A stretch of 32,910 nt of DNA, taken from the NCBI GenBank assembly GCA_050732575.1, contig JBOHRF010000025.1, forward strand, positions 1 through 32,910, read 5' to 3'. The notes under the pieces are model-generated. The model saw only the letters and a list, made by a program, of their open reading frames with translations, had not been told where the DNA came from and made no database searches. The position numbers and the translations under genes are program-made. Each line of letters opens with the position of its first letter. The stretch's first letter is position 1. This stretch comes from JBBDWZ01 sp050732575 (GTDB lineage Bacteria > Gemmatimonadota > Gemmatimonadetes > Longimicrobiales > RSA9). This document shows, in pieces, positions 1-8,649 of the stretch.

Positions 1-422
1 TCCGCTGTGCAGCGGGGCCTGACATCACAACCTGGGTCATGGTCTTCCGGTGCGAGGTGCTCGAATGGACCGCCCAGCGCAGACCGGGTCGGGCCCTACC
101 ACTAGCCGCTCAGGGAACGCTATCTCCGAGCCACATGTTCGACCCGAACGGGCCCTCCTTCCGGTCCGGCCTGCAGCCAGATCTGTTTCTGTAAGATGAA
201 GTAAATAAATGACTTATCGCCCTTATATCGGGCCAGGTCGGCGCGCCTGCTACAGAAACCGGTGTTGCGCGGGCGCCCCAGACGTGCTCGTGTCCTGCCA
301 CAGGCGCCCATCCGGCCGGTCGAGACCGGCGCCGGTAAACAGGCACGAAGTGAAGGTAGGACAACAAGTTCGGAAGCCGCTCCGGCCGTTCCGTAGGAAG
401 CCTTCCACTACCGTTCGGCCGC
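1..422. other. Left-edge intergenic region, no gene recognised
   Basis: Short overlapping reading frames exist on both strands, but none has a recognisable motif, a good ribosome binding site or a protein-like composition. An AT-richer patch lies near 185-225. The downstream end of the minus-strand SGNH gene is at 423. No convincing terminator with a T-run was seen for it. A methyltransferase 3' end like the one next to the paralogous SGNH gene at 17990 was looked for and is absent. Confidence 0.4.
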
Positions 423-1802
423 TCAGTGCCGCGGACCTGCGCGCAACGCTTCGGCCACGGCCTGCGCCGCCAGCGCGTAGCCCCGAGGAGAGTAGTGAAC
501 GTTCGATTCGGCCCAAATTGTTCTCCAATTCGTGTCCAAGGAGAACGGATCCAGGACGTCGATAACGGGAATGCCCAGCGTTCTCACGGCTTGCAGGACG
601 CGCCCTCTTCCCTCGAAATCGTCGCCCGTGCCCCAACGTGCAAAACGCTCATACGAGGGCAAGTATACGAACCAGAGCCGTCCTCCGTTGCGATGTACAA
701 GGTTTTTCGCGTTCTGCAGAGTATTCGCCAGTAGGTCGAGTGTGGAGCCGGCCGGCGGGGCCTGCATCGGGAACCTGATGAGGCCGCGCACCGATGTAAT
801 TTTGGCGATACTGATAGCGTGACTGATGGCATTTTCCAGCCGGTCGACACGTTTGACTGGAACGGGTTCGGTGACCACGTGGTCGAGGAATCGCCTGACC
901 TGTTGGTCGGAGGCTTCGTGCTGGCCCGCCAGGCGCGGTGCTGCGTCCGGGCTGAGATAGTCAAGCAGCAGCCGGTTGCGTCGCTCCGTTTCCAGGTCCG
1001 TTAGATCGTTCCCTTCAAAATAGAACCATAGAACATTCTTTGCCTTGAGCGACGAGACGTATTCACGCAAAACTGCCAGCTCGATGAGCGGCCCGGCACC
1101 TGAGATTCCCAGGTTCAAGGTCAGCGGCCAACGTGACCGCAAGCGCCCCACCAGATTCTCGGATTCGGAAACACACATGCCGTGTACGAACGAGTCGCCA
1201 ATGGCAATGACGTCGAACTCTCCTGTTGTCCACAGATCATCGGAGTTGTTGAAGCCAAATCGGTCGCTTTCGTACACGGTGACGTGACCGGCCTCGTCGC
1301 ATAATACCGTAGTTGTTCGGGCCGCAGCGGGCATGATCGGCAATATGGCCCGTCCTTCGCGTTCGATGACGAGCGCCGGATCGGTCAGTCCCGCCGTCCG
1401 AATTTGCCAACCGTGCAGAGGCGGAAAGGCCGGGATGCCGCGCTGACGATATTCGACAACTGCGCTGCGCACACCACGCGGGGCAGCGCCGCCGGCATTG
1501 CCCAGGCCCGGTCCCGCCAGCTGCGGATTGAATTCCAAAACGATTTCCGCTACCGCGACGCTGATGGCGATGGCAATCAGCACGAGACACAGATTTATCT
1601 TCACGGCGATGGCCGCTCGCAGGGCGAGGCCTAGGCTCGCAGTGATGAGGGCCAGGAACACGATGAGCAGGGCGACCGGGAGCGTCATGTCCCGCTGCAG
1701 GATGACGATGCCAACCAGCAGAAGGAGGCACACTGCCGCCGCACTGATCAGAACCAAATTGGCGACGTGCTCCAGCCGCGAACGCCCGGATGTGCCGTTC
1801 AC
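423..1802 (-). CDS. Membrane-anchored SGNH/GDSL-like hydrolase or acyltransferase (paralogue 1)
   Basis: The N-terminus has three hydrophobic segments within the first ~100 residues, followed by an extracytoplasmic domain. Seen motifs are GDSFVHG (block I nucleophile Ser, about residue 200), GISGAGP (block II Gly), FEGND (block III Asn) and a C-terminal VHYSPRGYA (block V His). The usual Asp three residues before that His is not present. SGNH proteins anchored this way in glycan loci often add or remove O-acyl groups (AlgX/AlgJ-like logic), but the substrate here is unknown. The protein is clearly paralogous to the gene at 17990-19348 over its whole length. The start is chosen as GTG at 1802, preceded at 7 nt by GGGAG (plus-strand CTCCC 1810-1814); an in-frame TTG at 1823 is the alternative. 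It lies just downstream of the phosphatase gene, so it is probably the last gene of a three-gene minus-strand operon. Confidence 0.8.
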   Translation of the reverse strand: MNGTSGRSRLEHVANLVLISAAAVCLLLLVGIVILQRDMTLPVALLIVFLALITASLGLALRAAIAVKINLCLVLIAIAISVAVAEIVLEFNPQLAGPGLGNAGGAAPRGVRSAVVEYRQRGIPAFPPLHGWQIRTAGLTDPALVIEREGRAILPIMPAAARTTTVLCDEAGHVTVYESDRFGFNNSDDLWTTGEFDVIAIGDSFVHGMCVSESENLVGRLRSRWPLTLNLGISGAGPLIELAVLREYVSSLKAKNVLWFYFEGNDLTDLETERRNRLLLDYLSPDAAPRLAGQHEASDQQVRRFLDHVVTEPVPVKRVDRLENAISHAISIAKITSVRGLIRFPMQAPPAGSTLDLLANTLQNAKNLVHRNGGRLWFVYLPSYERFARWGTGDDFEGRGRVLQAVRTLGIPVIDVLDPFSLDTNWRTIWAESNVHYSPRGYALAAQAVAEALRAGPRH

Positions 1803-1844
1803 GTTGCCACTCCCACTGCGCAACGCTGCATCTTGATTTCTAAT

Positions 1845-2543
1845 TCAGGGTTGAGCAGAAACCGATGGTGAACGCGAGCCCGACCTCGATCGAGGGCCGT
1901 CCGATGCCAAGAGTTCTACCACGCCGCGCACACAGCGGTTAAGACGTGCGTAACTCGAATGAAGGATGCCCACCGCAGCCTGCCGCGGATCGGCAATCGA
2001 ACGCCCCTCAATCGGGTCAGGATCAAAATCTCCTAGCACAAGAATCCGGGCGCGCTCGGCACCAAACCTTTGGGTGAGCTCGCGTGCCTGTCGAGCTTCC
2101 ATCACAAAAACCACGTTGAACCGCGCAAGCAGGGCGCCGTTGACCCGCTGCGACTGGTGCGCACTCAGGTCGATGCCATACTCGACCGCCAATGCCAGGG
2201 CCTCTGACGGCACCGTGCCCCCCTGCCCCACAAGTCCAGCCGAGCTGATTTGTAGTCCCTGTAGACCCGTGCCTCGGGCCGCGCGCTGAAAGCAGGCGGC
2301 CGCGAAGGGGCTGCGATAGATGTTGCCCTCGCAGAGGAATAGAATCGAGCGCACACCCTTCAACGACAGCAGTTGTTCGACAGCTCGGCGCCTGCGCGCA
2401 CGGTGCAGGGCACGCTCACTACGCGCCCGCGCGGCCCAGAGGGCTTGCTGCCACCACCGGCGGCGGGGTTCGTCCATTACGATGGAGGCGTCGCGTCTGG
2501 TACCTTCATTCCTCATAGGATTGCCGATCACAGGAACTTGCAT
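1845..2543 (-). CDS. Low-molecular-weight protein-tyrosine phosphatase family protein
   Basis: Residues ~65-210 match the LMW-PTP fold. The P-loop CEGNIYRS carries the CX5R signature (Cys71, Arg77), and a later SIADP segment supplies the general-acid Asp. Relatives (Wzb, Etp, YwlE) dephosphorylate bacterial tyrosine or arginine kinases and tune capsule or exopolysaccharide polymerisation. Two departures from the family are visible: a basic N-terminal extension of about 65 residues rich in Arg and Trp, and Tyr where most members have Cys before the P-loop Arg. The aromatic residue usually following the acid DP is Arg here. The start ATG at 2543 has a strong GGGAGG site 6 nt upstream. No tyrosine kinase (Wzc/BY-kinase) is in the window. 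It sits between two SGNH genes in a probable operon. Confidence 0.85.
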   Translation of the reverse strand: MQVPVIGNPMRNEGTRRDASIVMDEPRRRWWQQALWAARARSERALHRARRRRAVEQLLSLKGVRSILFLCEGNIYRSPFAAACFQRAARGTGLQGLQISSAGLVGQGGTVPSEALALAVEYGIDLSAHQSQRVNGALLARFNVVFVMEARQARELTQRFGAERARILVLGDFDPDPIEGRSIADPRQAAVGILHSSYARLNRCVRGVVELLASDGPRSRSGSRSPSVSAQP

Positions 2544-2549
2544 GCCCAG

Positions 2550-2555
2550 CCTCCC
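2550..2555 (-). promoter_or_regulatory. Shine-Dalgarno site for the LMW-PTP gene
   Basis: GGGAGG on the minus strand lies 6 nt before ATG 2543. It fixes the long start, so the basic N-terminal extension is probably translated. Confidence 0.7.
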
Positions 2556-2757
2556 ACCTGCCGGGGCCTTGCGTGCGCGCCAACTTCATAGCCCAGTTAA
2601 CCTTGCGTTTCCGACAGGTGTTGCGGACTGGCCACAAACAACTGGCAACATGATATCAGCTTCCTGGCTGTCACAATCCGAAGATCGACTGCATCGGGCA
2701 AACGCACCACGGAGGAGGGTTCCAGAGCGCTCGCATTCTATCGCTCGTGCTCGGTTA

Positions 2758-3969
2758 TCAGTTGCTGCCGCCGGCCTGCGCAAACGCATGTGACAATAGC
2801 AGGCGTGCGATGTGCTGGCTTATCTCCCGTGTTGCTTCTTCCGTCGTATGACCAATGTTGTCTACATAGACCGGTCGATCACTCGCATCAAACAGGCGGC
2901 TAAGGTCGGCGTAACGGCCGGCTACCTTCTGCGCCATTGTAGATCCAAGTAATGCCGGCAGACGTTGATGCAACGCAGTCAACTGTTGCCCAAAGGGCGT
3001 GGATGTGACGTTGGTAAGCAGGCTCAGTTCGAACGGCGAAGTCTTTTTGCGCGTGGTTTGGAGATTGGGCTGCCAGACGTACAAGGCCTTGAATCCAAAT
3101 TGTTTTGACAGAGCTTCGGTAACTTCGACCATGCCCAGATAGACATCGGCAACGCGCTGAGCGATCGAATCGGCCTGGAAGCCGGACGTATCTGCAGGCC
3201 GGCGCGCCGCCCGTCCGACCCGCTTAAACAACTGTGAGCGTTCTGCACCCTTCAGGGCTAGCCGGGTAAACGCCCGCAGGTCGGCACCTACCGAATGTCC
3301 CGTCTCATTCCCGCGCAACGCGCGACCCAGCTCGAACTCGTCCATTCGGTTGAACTCGTTCTGCGGCATGCCGCCCTGGCGCGACTGTACGCCCGCGGCC
3401 ACGTCATTGATGCCATCGTAAAACACTACCACATCCGGACGCGCTCCTGCGCGCAACTGCATGATCAATTCTAGGATCGACTGCGTGAACACGTAGCCGG
3501 ATTCACCGAAGTTGATAGCCACCACCGGGACTCCCGCGCTCGCCAGACTCGCCGCAACCACCGACGGAATCGTGTTGACATCCCTCTGATAGTCGCCCCA
3601 CATGGTGGAGCCGCCAAAGAAGAAAATCTCGCGCGCATCCCCTTGTGTCACCGCCGGTTGCACGGTCACGCGATGGCGCATGCTATCAACGTTGATGTGT
3701 TTGCCCCGGAACGGCAGCCGGCGAAAATACACATACGGTTTCCATTGCAGCACCAGGCTGGCTTCGTGTTCCTGCAGGTATTCCGGATACCACGCGGAGT
3801 CACGGTAGGGGTGCGCACTGGGGATGGACTCGGTACGCGCCAGCGCCGTACGTGCCGCACCTTGCAGCCGATACAGTCCCTCCAGGCTCATGTATATCAG
3901 GAGCACAACGCCCAGGATGAGCCAGCCATCTCGCATGCCTCGAGCAACAGCGGCAATCCGTGGTTTCAT
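2758..3969 (-). CDS. Single-pass membrane-anchored SGNH/GDSL-like protein
   Basis: The 403-residue protein has one hydrophobic segment at about residues 15-34, then an outside domain with SGNH blocks: FFGGSTMWG (nucleophile Ser), NFGESGYV (Gly), FYDGIND (Asn) and a C-terminal DNIGHTTEE (Asp/His). This resembles the GDSL-like proteins commonly found in exopolysaccharide clusters, with hydrolase or O-acyltransferase activity inferred. It is only distantly related to the SGNH genes at 423 and 17990. ATG 3969 is preceded by GAGG at 7 nt spacing. It is the first gene of the minus-strand set that continues with the phosphatase after about 215 nt. Confidence 0.8.
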   Translation of the reverse strand: MKPRIAAVARGMRDGWLILGVVLLIYMSLEGLYRLQGAARTALARTESIPSAHPYRDSAWYPEYLQEHEASLVLQWKPYVYFRRLPFRGKHINVDSMRHRVTVQPAVTQGDAREIFFFGGSTMWGDYQRDVNTIPSVVAASLASAGVPVVAINFGESGYVFTQSILELIMQLRAGARPDVVVFYDGINDVAAGVQSRQGGMPQNEFNRMDEFELGRALRGNETGHSVGADLRAFTRLALKGAERSQLFKRVGRAARRPADTSGFQADSIAQRVADVYLGMVEVTEALSKQFGFKALYVWQPNLQTTRKKTSPFELSLLTNVTSTPFGQQLTALHQRLPALLGSTMAQKVAGRYADLSRLFDASDRPVYVDNIGHTTEEATREISQHIARLLLSHAFAQAGGSN

Positions 3970-4967
3970 GTTCGATCCTCAACTAGCAGTGTTACACATG
4001 GAACGCGGGCAACCTCACCCGCCGTATTTCAATCGAATTGTGACCGGGGGTCTCCATACTGCATTCCTTGCAGCGTAAACAAACGACGCTGACCTCGAAT
4101 CGAGCAGAACGACGATATCTGTAACAGGCAATCCGAATTCTGCCAGGGAAACAAATGACGACCTCCCAACATTCAACGCACGGCCCAACACAGATCGGGA
4201 TCAGGCAATCTACTTCGCAAGGGTCGCGTTGCCTGGGTTGCCACCTGATCGCGAGTCGTGCGATATTGCCGGCCATCCTGCACATGATGTTATTGCCGTA
4301 GCCCAATTAAACATCTGTCTAGCGCATCTGCGCGCTGATCGCAATGCGGTATGTTCGGTCGCTTTGTTGTGCAATCCTTGTGCACTTGTGACCTGACTCG
4401 CCTGTGATCCGTCATCCAGCGCAGATTCCGTTAAGAACTGGAGAGGCGGATGCCGTTCGTCACACGACACGGTTGGACTCTTTTTGTCCGTTTTGCCCAC
4501 CGCGCATTGCTTTGCAGTGACCGGCAAACCCGGATCCCGGCAGATGTTTCTATGTCTGCATGGGTGCGTCCGGCACGTCGAAACCCTGAAAAGACCGGGC
4601 TGAACCCGGGGCAGTGGTCAGCGGGGGAGTTTTGAGCGGACGGGTACTTCCCCGCTTGCCAATCCCTGATGATGGATGCGAAGCACTGGTTGGAGTGCCG
4701 TGTGCGGTGCGGTGGCAATGCGAACATGGCGAGGTCACGAGACCGAATCACTCGGCAATCATTTCATACGACTCAGAAAAAATAACTGCCAGGCGAACGC
4801 GGAAGCGCTTCGAATGGCGCGAATTGAGGCAGCATCGAGAGCGTGTGCGAGGAAATGATGTATCGTTTCGTCGCAGACTGAACAGGTATACGGATTGCCT
4901 CGTTGCACTGGTGGTCTTCCCAAACTCATTCCATGCCGGGGAGTACCGATCCACATCACAACATCGC
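3970..4967. other. Long intergenic leader between divergent genes, no convincing gene
   Basis: About 1 kb separates the SGNH gene (minus) from the riboswitch (plus). It must contain the promoters for both directions, but no confident -35/-10 pair could be assigned by eye. Several overlapping short ORFs exist. One on the minus strand (4759-4959) has a CSVCDE motif, but it has no good start signal and no recognised family, so it is not called as a gene. Confidence 0.4.
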
Positions 4968-5072
4968 TGCTCAGAGCAAACCTGTCGAAAGGCGGGGACG
5001 CAGAGTTCAGGGGCTAAAGCGAAGGACACCGCCAAGCCAGCCTGGCCGCCAGCGATCGGTTTCCACTGAGGA
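4968..5072 (+). ncRNA. Cyclic di-GMP-I (GEMM-I) riboswitch aptamer
   Basis: The strand reads AGAGCAAACC, then a hairpin capped by a GAAA tetraloop (4987-4990), then GGGACGC (4995-5001), an AGAG-like junction, and GGGCTAAAG (5011-5019). These are the hallmark blocks of the GEMM-I aptamer in the same order and spacing as in the Vibrio Vc2 example. P1 closes through CTCAG 4970-4974 with CTGAG 5066-5070 and AAACC 4978-4982 with GGTTT 5058-5062. The tetraloop stem CCTGTC/GGCGGG pairs throughout, counting G-U pairs. A second arm can form from CAGG/CCTG and GGCT/AGCC. The aptamer overlaps an intrinsic terminator and precedes the Big-repeat lipoprotein gene by about 110 nt, so it very likely gates transcription of that gene in response to c-di-GMP. 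Confidence 0.9.
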
Positions 5073-5095
5073 TGCCGAGGCTGGCGGTTTTCTTT
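5046..5095 (+). terminator. Riboswitch expression-platform intrinsic terminator
   Basis: CCGCCAGC (5046-5053) pairs perfectly with GCTGGCGG (5080-5087), with an inner CGG/CCG extension, and is followed by TTTTCTTT (5088-5095). The left arm and loop contain the 3' part of the aptamer, including both P1 3' strands. Terminator and ligand-bound aptamer should therefore be mutually exclusive. This predicts an ON switch in which ligand-stabilised P1 prevents termination; the direction is inference. Confidence 0.8.
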
Positions 5096-5100
5096 ATCCA

Positions 5101-5164
5101 GCCAACAAAAAACCGGAAGTGTTGATCAGTTCTGAGGCTTGCCACCCTGACGGGTAGGTTGGCA
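5101..5164 (+). promoter_or_regulatory. Competing hairpins just upstream of the lipoprotein ribosome binding site
   Basis: TGCCA 5140-5144 can pair with TGGCA 5160-5164 around a CCC/GGG inner stem. GCCAAC 5101-5106 can instead pair with GTTGGC 5158-5163. The GGGGAG ribosome binding site begins at 5167. The alternative pairings are seen; a role in translation is only a possibility. Confidence 0.3.
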
Positions 5165-5180
5165 CCGGGGAGCGAAGAAC

Positions 5181-8100
5181 ATGAGACACGCCAAGCGATT
5201 CCGACCGAGTTTGATCCTGGGTCTGAGCGGGCTGATCTGGCTGGCTTGCACGGAGGGACCTGCTACGATCGACGGCCTGTTGTCCCTGAGACTCACGCCC
5301 AGGGACGTGATTCTCGCATCGCTCGGCGACACGGTGTTCGTGTCCGCAGAGCTGAGCCGTGCGGGTGTGCCGGTGGAACTGAGCGGAGTCGTGTGGGGCC
5401 TGGTCGATCAAGGCATCATCGAGATTCGTCCAGCGGGATCGTCACTGGCGCGTGCACAGGGTTTCGTAGTGGCGCGTGCTCCCGGTGTCGCTCGCATCTG
5501 GGTGATGGCCTCAGGACGATCGGATACGGCGGCGATTGAAGTGCGTCAATTGGCAACCCTGATTCGCATTGCGCGTTCAACAGAGGGCGGTAGCGAGACC
5601 GTATCGGCACTCGCCGATACACTCCGTGAAGTAAACGACACGGTGCGTTTCCTGGCCGTGGCCCGAGATCGAAGGGGCTACGAGATCCGCGGTGCCCGGC
5701 TGAATTGGCGCAGCTCGGATACCACGATTGTGAGCGTAATCGAAGGGTTGGTGCGTGGCCGGCGCAGAGGACGCGCGACGGTCACCGTGAGCACCCAGGG
5801 CGTGACCGACAGCGTTTCGGTTGTGGTCGGATCCGCTGGGTCCGTGACGCGCGTCGCGATTGCGGGCGCGAATTACGTTCAGAATGCGATTGGCGACAGC
5901 ACCCAACTCACACTGAATGCATTTGACGCGAATGGTCAGCCGGTGCCAGGCGCGCAGGCTAGCTGGGTATCACGCGCGCCCTCCATTGCAACGGTTAACG
6001 CACAGGGCATTGTGATAGGCCAGCAACCGGGTTATGCCGTGATCGTGGGTTCGTCTAACGGCTTCTCGGATAGCACAACCATTCAGGTGCGTCAGGTGCC
6101 CGCCAACGTGGTCGTGCTTCCCAATGTCCATTCATTGGTACTGAACGGTACGTACACGTTCGGCTCTGCGGTCAGAGATTCGAATGGCGTAGCCATGAGC
6201 GGCGCAAGTTTGACCTGGGCGTCGTCCAACACGACGGTCGCAACGGTTAGTGGCGCGACGGTTACTGCGCGTGCCCTGGGCAACGCCACGATTTCCGCCA
6301 CCCATCAAAGCTTAACGGGCACGGCCGCGCTGACCGTTACCGCCGTGCCGCCGCCGCCACCGCCCGTACCCGTGGCCTCGGTCACAGTAACTCCGCCCAG
6401 TTCCAGCATTCAGATCGGCGCAACGGTGCAACTCACCGCCACCATGCGTGACTCTGCCAACAACGTTCTGACCGGTCGCGCAGTTACGTGGTCGAGCACC
6501 AATACAGCGTTTGCAACGGTGAGCGGCACCGGTCTGGTTCAGGGCGTGGGTGCCGGTACCGCAACCATCACGGCCACGAGCGAAGGTCGGACCGGCACGG
6601 CGTCGGTGACCATCACCACGACGGGTGGTGGTACGCAACCGCCGGGTAATCCGGGTACACCGATTATGGCCACCAGCAACGTGAACGTGGACACATTCTC
6701 GGTCACGGCGCGCTGGCCGCGTGCTACCAACGCGACACGCTATGATTGGTTGACCGGCTCGGATAACAATGCGTGGACAGCTAATGGCACCGTGACCGAT
6801 ACGTCGGTTGTCTTCCGGGCGCCGCGCATCACGGGCAACACGGGATATTTCCTGTGCATTATCGCTTTTAACTCGGCGGGCGCGCCGAGCGCGCAGAACG
6901 CGTGCGCGGCCTATACTGCGCCTGCGGGCGGTCCGGTCCCGGTGGCCACTGTGACGGTCGCGCCGAATCCGGCCAGCGTTTTGGTGGGTGCTACTGTGCA
7001 ACTCACGCCCACGCTGCGCGATGCCAGCAACAACGTCCTGACCGGCCGAGTAGTCACGTGGTCGAGCACGGCCACGGGCGTGGCCACGGTCAATGCATCG
7101 GGCCTGGTAACCGGCGTGACGGCTGGTTCTGCCACTATAACGGCGACCAGTGAGGGGCGCACCGGCACAGCGAGCCTGACAGTTAGTGTCACGCCTCCGC
7201 CGCCACCGGTACCGGTTGCAACGGTGACGGTGAGCCCGGCCAGCCCGAGCATACAAACGGGTGCCACGGTGCAGCTCACGGCCACGCTGCGTGATGCCAA
7301 CAACAACGTCCTGACCGGCCGGGTGGTCACCTGGTCGAGCAGTGCCACGGGTGTCGTTACCGTCAGTGCGACGGGACTGGTAACGGGCGTAGCCGCGGGT
7401 TCACGCACGATCACCGCGACCAGTGAAGGACGCACGGGCACGGCATCAGTGACGGTGACCGCGCCGCCGCCGCCGGTGCCGGTAGCTACGGTGACCGTGA
7501 GCCCGGCCAGCCCAAGCATTCAAGCAGGCAGCACGGTCCAGCTCACGGCAACGCTGCGCGACGCCAGCAACAACATCTTGACCGGACGGGTCGTCACCTG
7601 GTCGAGCAGCGCCACGGGTGTGGCCACGGCTAACGCGTCCGGTCTGGTGACGGGCGTGGCCGCGGGTTCCGCCACAATTACGGCAACCAGTGAAACGCGC
7701 ACGGGCACGGCCACGGTTTCGGTTACGGCTCCGCCACCACCGCCGCCACCGCCGGCCGGCGTGATCTGGTTCAGTGACTGGAGCGCGGCTACAGGCTTGA
7801 GTGATTTGGCCGTGACCGATGGCGGTACGCTCTCGGGTGGTAGCTGGGTGGGCGGCAAGTGGGACTACATCACGTGCTGGCCCGCTGACATCATGCGGGT
7901 CGTGCCGGGCGCACCTCTGGGCTGGACCCTTACCCCGAACGTGCTGGAGATGACGGACAGGGGTGAGACGGCGTGCGACCTGCTGGAGTTGGACAACGCC
8001 ATTCCGTCGGGCCGCAGCTTCTATATCCGTGCCTACATTCGCGTCGAGCCGGGCGTCGGTGCGAACAACCACCCCTTCAAGCTGAACGCAGGCGGTGGCG

Positions 8101-8561
8101 CCGGCCCTGTGCAGGGCGTTATGTGGGCCAACAACACGAACAGCAATACCACCTACACACAAAAGATGCAGTTCCCGAATGGAAGCACACCAGCCAATTA
8201 CAACAGCTGGGCCCTGGCGTCTCAGCACGCGCTGCAAACAAACACGTGGTACCGGCACGAGTGGTTCATTGAAATCGTGAACATGACCACTCGGCAATAC
8301 CGCATTTGGCCGCGCATCTACGACATGCAGGGCAACCTTCTGCACGACGCGACCCACTTCCTGATCGGCGACCCATCGTCCGACCAAACCACGCTGGCAC
8401 AGTGGTATGCCAGCGGCGGCGGCGACCGGTTCACCGATCTCAACCTGGCTCGTCGCTTCACGCTGGGTATGGAAGGTCCGGGCGGTGCTCCGGTAACGAA
8501 CAGGCACTGGTACTACGCGGCGGTTGCGGCTTGTCTCTCTACCTGGTGTGGACCGCGCTAA
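5181..8561 (+). CDS. Large Big2/FN3-repeat lipoprotein with C-terminal jelly-roll-like module (copy A)
   Basis: The 1126-residue protein starts with a hydrophobic signal ending LIWLAC, a plausible lipobox. Ig-like segments with low mutual similarity run to about residue 390. Clear Big2-type repeats follow at about 396-482, 586-672, 676-760 and 766-852, recognised by the TVQLTATLRD, VVTWSS and GTATITATSE patterns. A fibronectin-III-like domain (about 487-578) interrupts them. A proline run leads to a ~265-residue C-terminal module (862-1126) beginning WFSDWS and ending HWYYAAVAAC. Beta-rich composition and its place in a glycan locus suggest a concanavalin-like carbohydrate-binding or lyase fold, but no catalytic signature is recognised. 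Two other genes here, at 19955 and 21286, share the module. ATG 5181 has GGGGAG upstream. Expression is likely controlled by the preceding c-di-GMP-I riboswitch. Confidence 0.85.
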   Translation: MRHAKRFRPSLILGLSGLIWLACTEGPATIDGLLSLRLTPRDVILASLGDTVFVSAELSRAGVPVELSGVVWGLVDQGIIEIRPAGSSLARAQGFVVARAPGVARIWVMASGRSDTAAIEVRQLATLIRIARSTEGGSETVSALADTLREVNDTVRFLAVARDRRGYEIRGARLNWRSSDTTIVSVIEGLVRGRRRGRATVTVSTQGVTDSVSVVVGSAGSVTRVAIAGANYVQNAIGDSTQLTLNAFDANGQPVPGAQASWVSRAPSIATVNAQGIVIGQQPGYAVIVGSSNGFSDSTTIQVRQVPANVVVLPNVHSLVLNGTYTFGSAVRDSNGVAMSGASLTWASSNTTVATVSGATVTARALGNATISATHQSLTGTAALTVTAVPPPPPPVPVASVTVTPPSSSIQIGATVQLTATMRDSANNVLTGRAVTWSSTNTAFATVSGTGLVQGVGAGTATITATSEGRTGTASVTITTTGGGTQPPGNPGTPIMATSNVNVDTFSVTARWPRATNATRYDWLTGSDNNAWTANGTVTDTSVVFRAPRITGNTGYFLCIIAFNSAGAPSAQNACAAYTAPAGGPVPVATVTVAPNPASVLVGATVQLTPTLRDASNNVLTGRVVTWSSTATGVATVNASGLVTGVTAGSATITATSEGRTGTASLTVSVTPPPPPVPVATVTVSPASPSIQTGATVQLTATLRDANNNVLTGRVVTWSSSATGVVTVSATGLVTGVAAGSRTITATSEGRTGTASVTVTAPPPPVPVATVTVSPASPSIQAGSTVQLTATLRDASNNILTGRVVTWSSSATGVATANASGLVTGVAAGSATITATSETRTGTATVSVTAPPPPPPPPAGVIWFSDWSAATGLSDLAVTDGGTLSGGSWVGGKWDYITCWPADIMRVVPGAPLGWTLTPNVLEMTDRGETACDLLELDNAIPSGRSFYIRAYIRVEPGVGANNHPFKLNAGGGAGPVQGVMWANNTNSNTTYTQKMQFPNGSTPANYNSWALASQHALQTNTWYRHEWFIEIVNMTTRQYRIWPRIYDMQGNLLHDATHFLIGDPSSDQTTLAQWYASGGGDRFTDLNLARRFTLGMEGPGGAPVTNRHWYYAAVAACLSTWCGPR
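6366..7735 (+). repeat. In-frame direct repeats of about 270 bp encoding Big2 domains
   Basis: Near-identical landmarks recur inside the gene; for example TGGTCGAGCA recurs near 6490, 7060, 7333 and 7600. The last three units are contiguous at about 270-bp period and are highly similar at DNA level. The first unit is separated from them by the FN3 segment. Such arrays tend to change copy number by recombination or slippage. Confidence 0.85.
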
Positions 8562-8574
8562 TCGGTAGATCGTC

Positions 8575-8619
8575 AAAGCCCCCTTACTTCCTGCCGCAGG
8601 GAGTAAGGGGGCTTTTTTT
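8575..8619 (+). terminator. Intrinsic terminator after the Big2 lipoprotein gene
   Basis: AGCCCCCTTACT pairs with AGTAAGGGGGCT. The loop holds a small CCTG/CAGG hairpin, and the stem is followed by seven Ts. It lies 14 nt after the stop and before the convergent AsnB-type gene, whose stop is at 8650. Confidence 0.9.
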
Positions 8620-8649
8620 GTCCGGATCTGACGTTGAGCGCTTCGACGA

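Noticed and set aside
4759..4959. Minus-strand ORF with a CSVCDE motif in the long leader
   Set aside because: No ribosome binding site, short, no recognised family, and it overlaps other equally unconvincing frames.
6312..7519. Long minus-strand open frames opposite the Big2 repeats
   Set aside because: They are shadows of the high-GC, repetitive plus-strand coding sequence; their translations are low-complexity and lack start signals.
7446..8576. 376-residue minus-strand frame opposite the shared module, with similar ones at 19913-21205 and 22054-22869
   Set aside because: It recurs only because the plus-strand module is repeated. It reads through a terminator at one site, and conservation follows the plus-strand frame.
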